From contig NZ_FXAK01000009.1 of assembly GCF_900177515.1 (NCBI RefSeq), positions 372,001 to 436,000 of the forward strand: a stretch of 64,000 bases of DNA, in the 5' to 3' direction. The position numbers and the translations under genes are program-made. Below the pieces are notes generated by a model. The model ran no database searches, was not told the DNA's origin, and saw only the letters and a list, made by a program, of their open reading frames with translations. Every line of letters begins with the position of its first letter. Position 1 is the first letter of the stretch. This DNA comes from Azospirillum oryzae. GTDB taxonomy: Bacteria; Pseudomonadota; Alphaproteobacteria; Azospirillales; Azospirillaceae. Below are positions 17,055 through 24,594 of the stretch, in pieces.

Positions 17055-19121
17055 ATGACCGCGACTCTGACGACGCTGCCGACTTGGCATGAGGGTGAGA
17101 CGTTCATCCAGGAGAAGCTGGGGGTGGCCGAGCGGATGGCGGCCGTCGGCCAGCGGGTGATCCGCGACCATATGCCCGACCAGCACCGCGACTTCTATGC
17201 CCAGCTTCCCGCCATCGTGCTGGGCAGCGTCGATCCGGCAGGCGACCCATGGGCCACCCTCCTCACCGGCAAGCCGGGCTTCCTGTCGTCACCGACGCCA
17301 ACGAGGCTCGACATCGCCGCCCACGCCGATCCCGGCGATCCGGCGGGCGAGGGGATGCGCGACGGCGATCCCGTCGGCCTGCTGGGCATCGAGATGCACA
17401 CCCGCCGCCGCAACCGCATGAACGGCATCGTCACGGCCGACGAAACCGGATTTCGGGTCGATGTCGACCAGAGCTTCGGCAACTGTCCCCGCTACATCCA
17501 GCTTCGCGACCTCGACTTCGCCAGGGATCCGGCGGAGCCGTTCACCGCCGTGGTGGAGGAGTTGCCCCAACTCGACCCGTCGGCGCGTGCCATGATCGGG
17601 GCGGCGGACGCCTTCTTCGTCGCGACCTACGCCGACCGTGCGGAACGCCGGCAGGTCGACGTGTCCCATCGCGGCGGCAAGGCGGGTTTCGTCCGCGTCG
17701 CGGAGGATGGCACGCTCACGGTGCCAGATTTCAATGGCAACCTCTTCTTCGCGACCCTCGGGAACATCGTCCTCAACGGCAAGGCCGGTCTGGTCTTCGT
17801 CGATTACGAGCGCGGCGACCTGCTGCAGATGACCGGCGATGCCGAAGTGATCCTGGACTCGCCGGAGATCGCTGCGTTCCAGGGTGCCGAGCGGCTGTGG
17901 ACCTTCCGGCCGCGCCGCATCCTGCGCCGGGCCGGCGCACTGGCTCTGCGCTGGTCGTTCCGCAAGGATGGCTGGTCACCAAGCTCGCTGATGACCGGCG
18001 ATTGGGCGCAGGCGGCAGCCCGGTTGCAGGCGACCGAATTGTCGAAGAGCTGGCGGCCCTATCGGGTGACGAAGATCGTCGACGAGACCCCGGCAATCCG
18101 TTCCTTCCACCTGCAGCCGGCCGATGGGGCGGGCCTTCTGCCCCATGCCGCCGGTCAACATCTGCCGATCCGCGTGACCGTTCCCGGTTCCGACAAGCCG
18201 ATCGTCCGCACCTACACGCTGTCCGCAGCGCCGTCAGACGGCCTCTACCGCATCAGCGTCAAGCGGGAAGGGCTGGTGTCGCGTCACCTGCACGACACCA
18301 TCCGCGCCGGGGACGTCATCGAAGCCCGCGCGCCCGACGGCAATTTCACCATCGACCCGTACGGGACGAGGCCCGCGGTCCTGCTGGCCGGCGGTATCGG
18401 GATCACGCCGCTGCTGGCGATGCTGCGCCACATCGTCTACGAGGGGCTGCGCAAGCAGCGGATGCGGCAGACCATCCTGATCCAGGCCGCGCGTTCGAAG
18501 TCGGACCGCCCCTTCGAGCGGGAGATCGCCGAACTGGTGAACGCCGCGCAAGGGGCTGTCAAATGGGTCCGGGTTCTGAGCGATCCCGGCCAGACCGAGG
18601 AAGGCGTCGACTACGATGCGGCCGGCCGCATCGACATGGCCCTGCTGACCCGCTTCCTGCCGTTCGACGACTATGATTTCTACCTGTGCGGCCCGCCCAC
18701 CTTCACGCAGGCGCTGTATGACGGGTTGCGGAGCCGCAACATCGGCGACGCGCGGATCCATGCCGAGGCCTTCGGGCCGTCATCTTTGAAGCGCACGGCG
18801 GATGCCGGCGCCGCACCCGCTGTCCGTTCCCCGCCGTCCACCAAGCCGGTGCCCGTGGCCTTTATGGACTCGATGAAGGAAGACCGCTGGACGCCGAGTT
18901 CCGGCACCTTGCTGGAGCTGGCGGAAGCGCGCGGCCTGGCGCCCGAGTTCAGCTGCCGCGAAGGCTCATGCGGAACCTGCCGGACCAAGCTGCTCAAGGG
19001 TGCCGTGACCTATGTCCGCGAACCGACCGCCAGCATCGCCGCCGACGAGGTCCTGATCTGCAGCGCCGTGCCGGCCGAAACCGGAACGGATGAGGAGAAC
19101 CGCATCCAACTCGCTCTCTGA
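17055..19121 (+). CDS. PNPOx-like / flavodoxin-reductase / [2Fe-2S] ferredoxin fusion protein
   Basis: The product has 688 residues in three modules. Residues about 30-290 resemble pyridoxamine-phosphate-oxidase-like FMN proteins. Residues about 325-590 are a ferredoxin-NADP reductase-type FAD/NAD(P)H module (VRTYTLSAAP flavin motif, LLAGGIGITPLLAML nucleotide motif, YLCGPP). The C-terminal 80 or so residues are a plant-type [2Fe-2S] ferredoxin with Cys634, Cys639, Cys642 and Cys669. Electrons should flow from NAD(P)H through FAD to the cluster and on to the N-terminal flavin domain or an outside partner. Such fusions are known but uncharacterised in most bacteria. The AhpD-like gene follows after 34 bases. 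Confidence 0.85.
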   Translation: MTATLTTLPTWHEGETFIQEKLGVAERMAAVGQRVIRDHMPDQHRDFYAQLPAIVLGSVDPAGDPWATLLTGKPGFLSSPTPTRLDIAAHADPGDPAGEGMRDGDPVGLLGIEMHTRRRNRMNGIVTADETGFRVDVDQSFGNCPRYIQLRDLDFARDPAEPFTAVVEELPQLDPSARAMIGAADAFFVATYADRAERRQVDVSHRGGKAGFVRVAEDGTLTVPDFNGNLFFATLGNIVLNGKAGLVFVDYERGDLLQMTGDAEVILDSPEIAAFQGAERLWTFRPRRILRRAGALALRWSFRKDGWSPSSLMTGDWAQAAARLQATELSKSWRPYRVTKIVDETPAIRSFHLQPADGAGLLPHAAGQHLPIRVTVPGSDKPIVRTYTLSAAPSDGLYRISVKREGLVSRHLHDTIRAGDVIEARAPDGNFTIDPYGTRPAVLLAGGIGITPLLAMLRHIVYEGLRKQRMRQTILIQAARSKSDRPFEREIAELVNAAQGAVKWVRVLSDPGQTEEGVDYDAAGRIDMALLTRFLPFDDYDFYLCGPPTFTQALYDGLRSRNIGDARIHAEAFGPSSLKRTADAGAAPAVRSPPSTKPVPVAFMDSMKEDRWTPSSGTLLELAEARGLAPEFSCREGSCGTCRTKLLKGAVTYVREPTASIAADEVLICSAVPAETGTDEENRIQLAL

Positions 19122-19155
19122 CCCAAACTTCCCCCACACAACCGGAGAAAAGACG

Positions 19156-19704
19156 ATGTCCTACATTCCGACCCCCGCGACCATCGAAGATGCCCCCGAG
19201 GCATCGCGCCCGATCCTGGAGGGCGTGCAGAAGCAGCTCGGCCGGGTGCCGAATATCTTCCGCCTGGTTTCGAACAGCCCGGCGGCGCTGGGCGGCTGGA
19301 CCGCCTTCCAGGGCGCTCTCGGCAAGGGCAAGCTGCCACTGGCGACCCGCGAGCGGATCGCGCTCGCCATGGCCGAAGTGAATGGCTGCGACTATTGCCT
19401 GTCCGCCCACACCTTCACCGGTGCCAAGTTCGCGAAGCTCGACGACAGCGAGATCGCGGCCAACCGCCGGGGAAGCTCGAACGATCCCAAGGCTGCGGCG
19501 GCGGTGGAGTTCGCCAAGGCACTGGCCGTTGCCCGCGGCACCGTCGGGACGCAAGCGATCGAGGTGGTCCGCGCCGCCGGCTATGGCGATGCGGAGATCC
19601 TCGAGATCATTGCGCATGTCGCCCTCAACACTTTCACCAATTACGTCAACGAAGCGCTGGGAACCGAGATCGACTTCCCCCGCATCGACAGCCTCGCCGC
19701 GTGA
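19156..19704 (+). CDS. Carboxymuconolactone decarboxylase-family (AhpD-like) protein
   Basis: The product has 182 residues from the ATG at 19156, which follows a GGAGAAA site. An AhpD core contains the catalytic Cys78-Asp-Tyr-Cys81 pair and His85 in EVNGCDYCLSAHTFTG. This CxxC/His arrangement gives alkylhydroperoxidase or disulfide-reductase activity. Directly following the flavoprotein-ferredoxin fusion, it could take electrons from it to reduce a hydroperoxide; that link is inference. The segment YGDAEILEIIAHVALNTFTN is typical of the family. Confidence 0.88.
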   Translation: MSYIPTPATIEDAPEASRPILEGVQKQLGRVPNIFRLVSNSPAALGGWTAFQGALGKGKLPLATRERIALAMAEVNGCDYCLSAHTFTGAKFAKLDDSEIAANRRGSSNDPKAAAAVEFAKALAVARGTVGTQAIEVVRAAGYGDAEILEIIAHVALNTFTNYVNEALGTEIDFPRIDSLAA

Positions 19705-19712
19705 TCTTAAGC

Positions 19713-19739
19713 ACGGGCGGCAACTCCCCTGCCGCCCGT
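19713..19739 (+). terminator. Strong hairpin between two genes of the cluster
   Basis: The arms ACGGGCGGCA (19713-19722) and TGCCGCCCGT (19730-19739) pair perfectly over 10 bp around a 7-base loop. No T-run follows, so it is not a classical intrinsic terminator. It may attenuate transcription into the DUF1348 gene or stabilise the upstream mRNA. Confidence 0.5.
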
Positions 19740-19776
19740 CTCCCCTGCCCATCTTACCCATCTCAAGGAGCACTCC

Positions 19777-20241
19777 ATGTCCCGTCCGCCGCTTCCCCCC
19801 TTCACCGAAGCCTCCGCCATCGAGAAGGTCCGGCTCGCCGAGGATGGCTGGAACAGCCGCGATCCGGCGAAGGTCGCTCTCGCCTACACCGAGGACAGCC
19901 GCTGGCGGAACCGCGCCGAATTCGTGACCGGCCGCGCCGAGGTCCAAGCCTTCCTCACCCGCAAATGGAACAAGGAACTCGACTACCGGCTGATCAAGGA
20001 ACTCTGGGCCTTTGCGGGAAACCGCATCGCGGTGCGCTACGCCTATGAGTATCGCGACGACAGCGGCCAGTGGTACCGCGCCTATGGCAACGAGAACTGG
20101 GAATTCGCCGAAGACGGGCTGATGCGCGCCCGGCATGCCAGCATCAACGAACACCCGATCGCCGAGGCGGACCGCAAGTTCCACTGGCCGCTCGGCCGCC
20201 GGCCGGATGACCATCCCGGTCTCAGCCATTTCGGCTTCTGA
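19777..20241 (+). CDS. DUF1348 (NTF2-like/SnoaL-fold) protein
   Basis: The product has 154 residues, the usual length. Conserved DUF1348 segments are visible: DGWNSRDPAKVALAYTEDS, WRNRAEF..GRAEVQAFL, KWNKELDYRLIKELWAF and a C-terminal GRRPDDHPGLS. The fold is an NTF2-like cone that often binds small hydrophobic molecules. No enzymatic activity is established. An AAGGAG site precedes the ATG. It lies in line with the redox genes upstream and probably belongs to the same transcription unit or an attenuated tail of it. Confidence 0.88.
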   Translation: MSRPPLPPFTEASAIEKVRLAEDGWNSRDPAKVALAYTEDSRWRNRAEFVTGRAEVQAFLTRKWNKELDYRLIKELWAFAGNRIAVRYAYEYRDDSGQWYRAYGNENWEFAEDGLMRARHASINEHPIAEADRKFHWPLGRRPDDHPGLSHFGF

Positions 20242-20271
20242 CGCCGACATCACCGAACGAGGATTGCCGTC

Positions 20272-20613
20272 ATGTCTGGATTCACTCTCAACGAGCGGGC
20301 GCGGATGTCGATCGAACTCGCTCTGACTGCCGGCAGCGGTGACGTACCGCTGCTTTTGCGACAGGATGCCGACGCCAACAGGCTCGGTCTGACCGGAGCC
20401 GAAGTCGATGCGGCAAGAAAGGGATCCAGCTTCGACTTTCCCATCTCACAGGCGATAGCACTCGCACTCGCGTCGAGCGACGAGGATCGCGCGGTGCGGC
20501 GGGAGCGGGCGGCGAGGGCCGGGATCGACGGCCCCGCCTGCCTGGAGATCGAACATCTGGCAGCGGCCTTGATGAAACGCTCATCCGCAAAGGCCCGGCA
20601 TCATGGACTCTGA
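20272..20613 (+). CDS. Small helical protein, possibly a cysteine-free AhpD-like protein
   Basis: The product has 113 residues with a GAGG site before the ATG. The run GLTGAEVDAARKGSSFD followed by an Ala-rich helix (QAIALALASSDEDRAVRRER) resembles the non-catalytic shell of carboxymuconolactone-decarboxylase-type proteins. The CxxC pair is absent; the only Cys (near residue 94) is alone. It could be a partner subunit of the AhpD-like protein. The last codons overlap the start of the next small frame. Confidence 0.6.
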   Translation: MSGFTLNERARMSIELALTAGSGDVPLLLRQDADANRLGLTGAEVDAARKGSSFDFPISQAIALALASSDEDRAVRRERAARAGIDGPACLEIEHLAAALMKRSSAKARHHGL

Positions 20614-20782
20614 CTTTGGACTCTCCATCCTGCGGCCCTTCGCGGCGGTCGCCGTGCTGCTGCATCCCCTACGGCATCCATTCAAACTCCGTTTGCCGGA
20701 CCGGCAATTGCCCGGCTATTACGAGGACATGCTGAAGCGGGATCCTGGTGCCGGTTCAGAGTCACTCATGAAAATCCTTTGA
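20603..20782 (+). CDS. Small hypothetical protein overlapping the preceding gene
   Basis: A 59-codon frame starts at 20603, 11 bases before the upstream stop ends, a layout that suggests translational coupling. The product begins MDSDFGLSILRPFAAVAVLL, with a short hydrophobic stretch, and continues with a basic, polar tail. I do not recognise it. It may be a real small protein or an accidental frame; the overlap and codon use are the only support. The LysR gene begins 21 bases later. Confidence 0.3.
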   Translation: MDSDFGLSILRPFAAVAVLLHPLRHPFKLRLPDRQLPGYYEDMLKRDPGAGSESLMKIL

Positions 20783-20803
20783 GCGTGCGGGAGGCGGCGG
20801 CAG

Positions 20804-21694
20804 ATGGATCGTTGGCAGGCAATGAAGGTTTTCGCGAAGGTGGCGGAGACCGGGAGCTTTGCCGAGACTGCCCGCCTCATGCACCTGAGTGCGCCCGCGG
20901 TGACGCGTGCCGTGGCTTCGCTGGAGGATGTGATCGGTGCCAGACTGTTCGTCCGCACCACGCGTTCGGTCAAGCTGACCGAAGCGGGCACCCGTTACTT
21001 CGAGGATTGCCGCCGGATCCTCTCTGACATCGCGGAGGCGGAAGCCGCGGCGGGCGGCTCCTATGCCAACCCCACCGGAACGCTCGCCGTCACGGCCTCC
21101 GCGCTCTTCGGGCAGATGTATGTGCTGCCGATCATGACCGAATTCCTGAACAGCCATCCGGGGATGCGCGCCCGGACGCTCTTCATCGATCGGCCCGTCA
21201 ACATCGTCGAGGAAGGCATCGATGTCGCGGTGCGGATCGGCCATCTGGCGGATTCGGGCTTTACCGCCATCAAGGTCGGTACGGTCCGGCGGGTGATCTG
21301 CGGCTCCCCGGCCTATTTCGAGCGTCATGGCGTCCCGCTGACGCCGGCCGACCTCAAAAGCCACCGGATCGCGGCGTCGACCAGCGCATGGGCATCCCCG
21401 GAGTGGCGGTTCGCCGGTGATCAGCGGGTGACGGTCGACCCTGTCCTTCAATGCAATACCAACGAAGCGGTGATCGCAACCGCCAGGGCAGGCTGGGGCC
21501 TGACGCGGGTTCTCCATTATCAGATCGGCCCGGCGCTCGTAGAGGGGCATCTGCGGATCGTGCTCGGCGACTACGAGGAGCCGCCATTGCCCATCCATAT
21601 CCTCTACCCCGAGGGGCGCCATGCTCCCGCGAAGGTGAGGGCGTTCATTGATCTGGCGGTGGCGCGCCTGCGAGAGAACCGTCTGCTGAACTAG
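20804..21694 (+). CDS. LysR family transcriptional regulator
   Basis: The product has 296 residues. An N-terminal winged helix spans 1-60 (MKVFAKVAETGSFAETARLM, then HLSAPAVTRAVASLED), followed by a LysR substrate-binding domain at about 90-292. The VFAKVAETGSF opening and GLTRVLHYQ segment place it in the large group that controls nearby quinone, pirin or hydrolase genes. It lies downstream of and parallel to the redox cluster and is convergent with the pirin gene, 35 bases apart. The effector is unknown. Confidence 0.9.
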   Translation: MDRWQAMKVFAKVAETGSFAETARLMHLSAPAVTRAVASLEDVIGARLFVRTTRSVKLTEAGTRYFEDCRRILSDIAEAEAAAGGSYANPTGTLAVTASALFGQMYVLPIMTEFLNSHPGMRARTLFIDRPVNIVEEGIDVAVRIGHLADSGFTAIKVGTVRRVICGSPAYFERHGVPLTPADLKSHRIAASTSAWASPEWRFAGDQRVTVDPVLQCNTNEAVIATARAGWGLTRVLHYQIGPALVEGHLRIVLGDYEEPPLPIHILYPEGRHAPAKVRAFIDLAVARLRENRLLN

Positions 21695-21729
21695 GCATTC
21701 TCGTCCGAAGTCTCGTTGGGCAGTTCCGG

Positions 21730-22479
21730 TCAGCGGAATCGCTGCCTCTGGTTCCCGCTGAACATGCCGCCGCGGTAGACCTCAGCCTTGGTATCGATCG
21801 AGAACAACACGATATCGGACGCCTCCAATCCGGTCGGATGAGCATCGAACCCGGTCGTTAACAGGCTTTCGCCTTCCGAGATATTCTCGTTCCCCAGGGT
21901 GATCTTTCCGCTGAAGACGTAAAGCAGGATACTCCTTCCCGCCTCGGCGGCCGGCAGTCGCAATTCAGCGCCATCGCTGATCCTGGCGTCGAAGACCCTG
22001 ACATCGGATCGTACCGTCAGCGGAGCTTCCTTTGGCCCGGCGATCAGACGCCAGCTATCGACACTGGTCTCCTCCTGGAACTCATGGAACTGCACCATCG
22101 GCTCAAGATCGGGTGCCTTCGGCCGCAGGAATATCTGCAGCGCCTGCACCGGGCGGTTGCCAAGCATCAGTTCCTCGTGCTGGAAGCTATGGCCGGCGTT
22201 CATCATCATGAAGTGCGTCTTGTCGAGCCTCTTCTCATTTCCGACTGTGTCGCGGTGGAGCATCTCGCCGCTGCGGATGTAAGTCAGTATCTCGTCATCC
22301 TTGTGCGGGTGCATGCCGATGAGGTGGCCGGGTTGAACCTGGGCGCGATCGATCCTGCCGATTGGGCCGATCCCGCTGTCGTCTGACGTGAGCGTCAGTC
22401 CGGGATACAGGATCTCGACGCCGAAGCCTTGCCTGAAGTCGCCGAGCATCCGGCCTGCAGGAATCCTGGTAATGGTCAT
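21730..22479 (-). CDS. Pirin family protein
   Basis: The product has 249 residues and a two-domain bicupin. The N-terminal cupin carries the pirin metal-ligand set in GMHPHKDDEILTYI, the HRD segment and AGHSFQHEE. The C-terminal cupin is degenerate, as usual. Bacterial pirins often act as quercetin-type dioxygenases or redox-sensitive cofactors; quinone-responsive operons commonly include one. A GGAGGA site precedes the ATG. The cysteine hydrolase gene lies 63 bases upstream on the same strand, and both are divergent from the LysR gene at 23258, which probably controls them. Confidence 0.92.
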   Translation of the reverse strand: MTITRIPAGRMLGDFRQGFGVEILYPGLTLTSDDSGIGPIGRIDRAQVQPGHLIGMHPHKDDEILTYIRSGEMLHRDTVGNEKRLDKTHFMMMNAGHSFQHEELMLGNRPVQALQIFLRPKAPDLEPMVQFHEFQEETSVDSWRLIAGPKEAPLTVRSDVRVFDARISDGAELRLPAAEAGRSILLYVFSGKITLGNENISEGESLLTTGFDAHPTGLEASDIVLFSIDTKAEVYRGGMFSGNQRQRFR

Positions 22480-22542
22480 GGACGTCTTCCTCCGATCCCG
22501 GCGCGGGCTCTGCCGCCCGCGCCGAACACGGGTATCCTGTGT

Positions 22543-23118
22543 TCAATGGTAGTTCAGGATGCCGACGAGCTTCTGGCCGAGCGGGCTCGTCCAGTCGACG
22601 GCAAGCTCGGAGATGATCTGGTCGACGGTCGTGATGACCGCGCCGGCCTTTTCCATGCGCCGCAGCGCGATGTCGTCGCCGTACTTGGTGTAGGAGGCGG
22701 ACGCGTCGGCCGAGACCTGGACTTCGTAGCCCTCGTCGAGCATCTGCAGGACCGGGAAGGTGACGCAGATCTCCGTCGTCACGCCTGCGACGAACAGCTT
22801 CTTGCGGCCGATCGCCTTGACGGCCTGGTTGAAGCCGTTGTGGTGCATGGCGTTGACGATACCGGGACGCTTGATGCGGGCTTCGAAGGCCTCGGGCAGG
22901 ATTGCTTCGAGTTCCGGCAGCAGCGGCCCCTGGATCTGGTCTTCCATGCTTGATGTCAGGATGGTCGGAATGTTGGCGGCCTTGGCGATGCGGGCGAGCT
23001 TCAGCGCGTTCTGCTTGACCAGGTTGATGTCGTGCGAGTGGGTCCAGGCCATCGTGCCGATCTGGTGGTCGATCAGCAGCATGGCGGAATTCTCCGGGGT
23101 GAAGACGTTCTTGTGCAT
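22543..23118 (-). CDS. Isochorismatase-fold cysteine hydrolase (YcaC-like)
   Basis: The product has 191 residues with catalytic triad Asp17 (LLIDHQIG), Lys83 or Lys-equivalent in ARIKRPGIVNA, and Cys118 in GVTTEICVTF. The fold is isochorismatase-like. The ARIKRPG segment and overall length match YcaC-type hydrolases of unknown substrate more than true isochorismatases. It leads the pirin operon and sits opposite a LysR regulator. An AAGGAA site precedes the ATG. Confidence 0.9.
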   Translation of the reverse strand: MHKNVFTPENSAMLLIDHQIGTMAWTHSHDINLVKQNALKLARIAKAANIPTILTSSMEDQIQGPLLPELEAILPEAFEARIKRPGIVNAMHHNGFNQAVKAIGRKKLFVAGVTTEICVTFPVLQMLDEGYEVQVSADASASYTKYGDDIALRRMEKAGAVITTVDQIISELAVDWTSPLGQKLVGILNYH

Positions 23119-23257
23119 TGCCGTGTTCCTTTTTCATGTCGGCGGCGGTGGGTGACATTGGTTTCGATCCGCTCGATGACTGGAATCTAGCGTTGCGAAT
23201 AACGGCACGGTATCCCTATAAAAAGCCACTCTATGGAACGGAAATCGGAACGCTAGA

Positions 23258-24157
23258 ATGGTCAGCTTCGAGGACATGCAGACCTTCGTCGAAGTCGCCG
23301 ACGGCGGTGGGATCACAGTCGCCGCACGGCGTCTCGGCCTGCCGAAGTCGATCGTCAGCCGACGGCTGGTCCGCCTCGAGAGTGAGCTTGGCGTCCAGCT
23401 TCTGGCGAGGACGACGAGAGGCGCCTCGCTCACGGAGGCGGGCGTTTCCTTCCGCGAGCACGCCGCCCGCATGTGCCTTGAGATGGACATCGCCCGCGAG
23501 GAGATGCTGCCCACCGGAGAGCTGAGAGGACGGCTGCGCGTGGCGGTTCCCTCGTCCTTCGGTCCCGGACACTTCGCGCCGGCGCTCGCCGAACTCGCCC
23601 GGCGGCATCCGCTCCTGCAGCTTCACGCCCATTACAGTGACCGATATGTCGATCTGGTGGCGGAAGGCTTCGACTGCGGCATACGGGTCGGCTACCTCCA
23701 GGATTCGAACCTGACGGCGAGAAAGATCGGCGCCTTCGCGGCCGGCCTGTTCGCCAACCCGGAATACCTGCGGGTCCACGGCGTCCCGCAGAAGCCCTCG
23801 GACCTGCTCGACCATCAGGCGATCCTGCAGGGAACCGAAAGCTGGAAGCTATCCGACGGCAGCAGGACGGTCGTCGTCAACGGTCAGGGACGGTTCAAGG
23901 CGGACAGCGCCGTGGGCATCGCCGAAGGGACGGCGGCCGGACTGGGCGTCGCGGCGCTCCCTGTCGTCATCGCGCAAAGCTATGTGACCGCAGGCGCCCT
24001 CGTGCCGATCATGGCGGAATACAGCCTGCCGGAAATCGGCGTCTACATCGTCAGGCCACCGGGATCGCACGTATCCAGAAAGGTCAGGGTGCTGATCGAC
24101 TTCTTCGTGGAGCGGTTTTCGGCGAACTCCGGAACCGGTCGGCGGGATGTGGGCTAG
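23258..24157 (+). CDS. LysR family transcriptional regulator
   Basis: The product has 299 residues with a winged helix at 1-60 (MQTFVEVADGGGITVAARRL, then GLPKSIVSRRLVRLE) and an effector domain at 90-290. It is divergent from the isochorismatase-fold hydrolase/pirin operon with 139 bases between starts, so it most likely activates that operon and represses itself. The word TATCCCTATA in this intergenic region is repeated in the next divergent promoter. Its end overlaps the convergent HxlR gene by 4 bases. Confidence 0.9.
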   Translation: MVSFEDMQTFVEVADGGGITVAARRLGLPKSIVSRRLVRLESELGVQLLARTTRGASLTEAGVSFREHAARMCLEMDIAREEMLPTGELRGRLRVAVPSSFGPGHFAPALAELARRHPLLQLHAHYSDRYVDLVAEGFDCGIRVGYLQDSNLTARKIGAFAAGLFANPEYLRVHGVPQKPSDLLDHQAILQGTESWKLSDGSRTVVVNGQGRFKADSAVGIAEGTAAGLGVAALPVVIAQSYVTAGALVPIMAEYSLPEIGVYIVRPPGSHVSRKVRVLIDFFVERFSANSGTGRRDVG

Positions 24158-24483
24158 CCCTTTGCGGACACGCCCCGCTCCTGAAACGCGACGCCCCAAT
24201 CCCGCATCGCCATCAGTACGGGCGCAAGGGTCTGCCCGAACGGAGTGAGCGAATACTCCACGCGCGGAGGGACCTCGGCGAAGACTTCCCGGGCGACGAT
24301 CCCGTCGGCTTCGAGTTCGCGGAGTTGCATCGTCAGAGAGCGCTGGCTCGGGTCTCCGACCAAGCGGCGCAGCTCGCCGAAACGGCGCGGACCGTCGAGG
24401 AGGCGGTAGATGATCATCGGCTTCCACTTGCCTCCGGTAACGTCGACGGTGGTTTCGACAGGGCATTTCCGGCCAACGGTCAT
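24154..24483 (-). CDS. HxlR family transcriptional regulator
   Basis: The product has 109 residues from the ATG at 24483, chosen because GGAG lies 6 bases upstream. A TTG at 24495 is an alternative but has no site. The single HxlR winged helix includes the N-terminal CPVETTVDVTGGKWKPMII segment with the conserved Cys and RRLVGDPSQRSLTMQLRELE. HxlR proteins often sense quinones or reactive carbonyls through that Cys. It is divergent from a quinone-oxidoreductase gene, the standard arrangement, with an inverted repeat between them. Confidence 0.92.
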   Translation of the reverse strand: MTVGRKCPVETTVDVTGGKWKPMIIYRLLDGPRRFGELRRLVGDPSQRSLTMQLRELEADGIVAREVFAEVPPRVEYSLTPFGQTLAPVLMAMRDWGVAFQERGVSAKG

Positions 24484-24492
24484 CGATCGCTC

Positions 24493-24530
24493 CAACAGTG
24501 TAATTTCTATCCCTATAGGCAGAACTGTTG
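24493..24530. promoter_or_regulatory. Inverted repeat in the HxlR/oxidoreductase divergent promoter
   Basis: CAACAGT (24493-24499) and ACTGTTG (24524-24530) are perfect 7-bp inverted arms 24 bases apart. An 8-bp palindrome CCTATAGG (24512-24519) lies inside. The left arm is 10 bases from the hxlR ATG. It is a candidate HxlR operator. Confidence 0.5.
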
Positions 24531-24594
24531 CCTACTTGCAAGTTCGCCTGTGTCGCGCCTAGCTGGAAGCAGCCAATTTGAGAGGTGCGTCATC

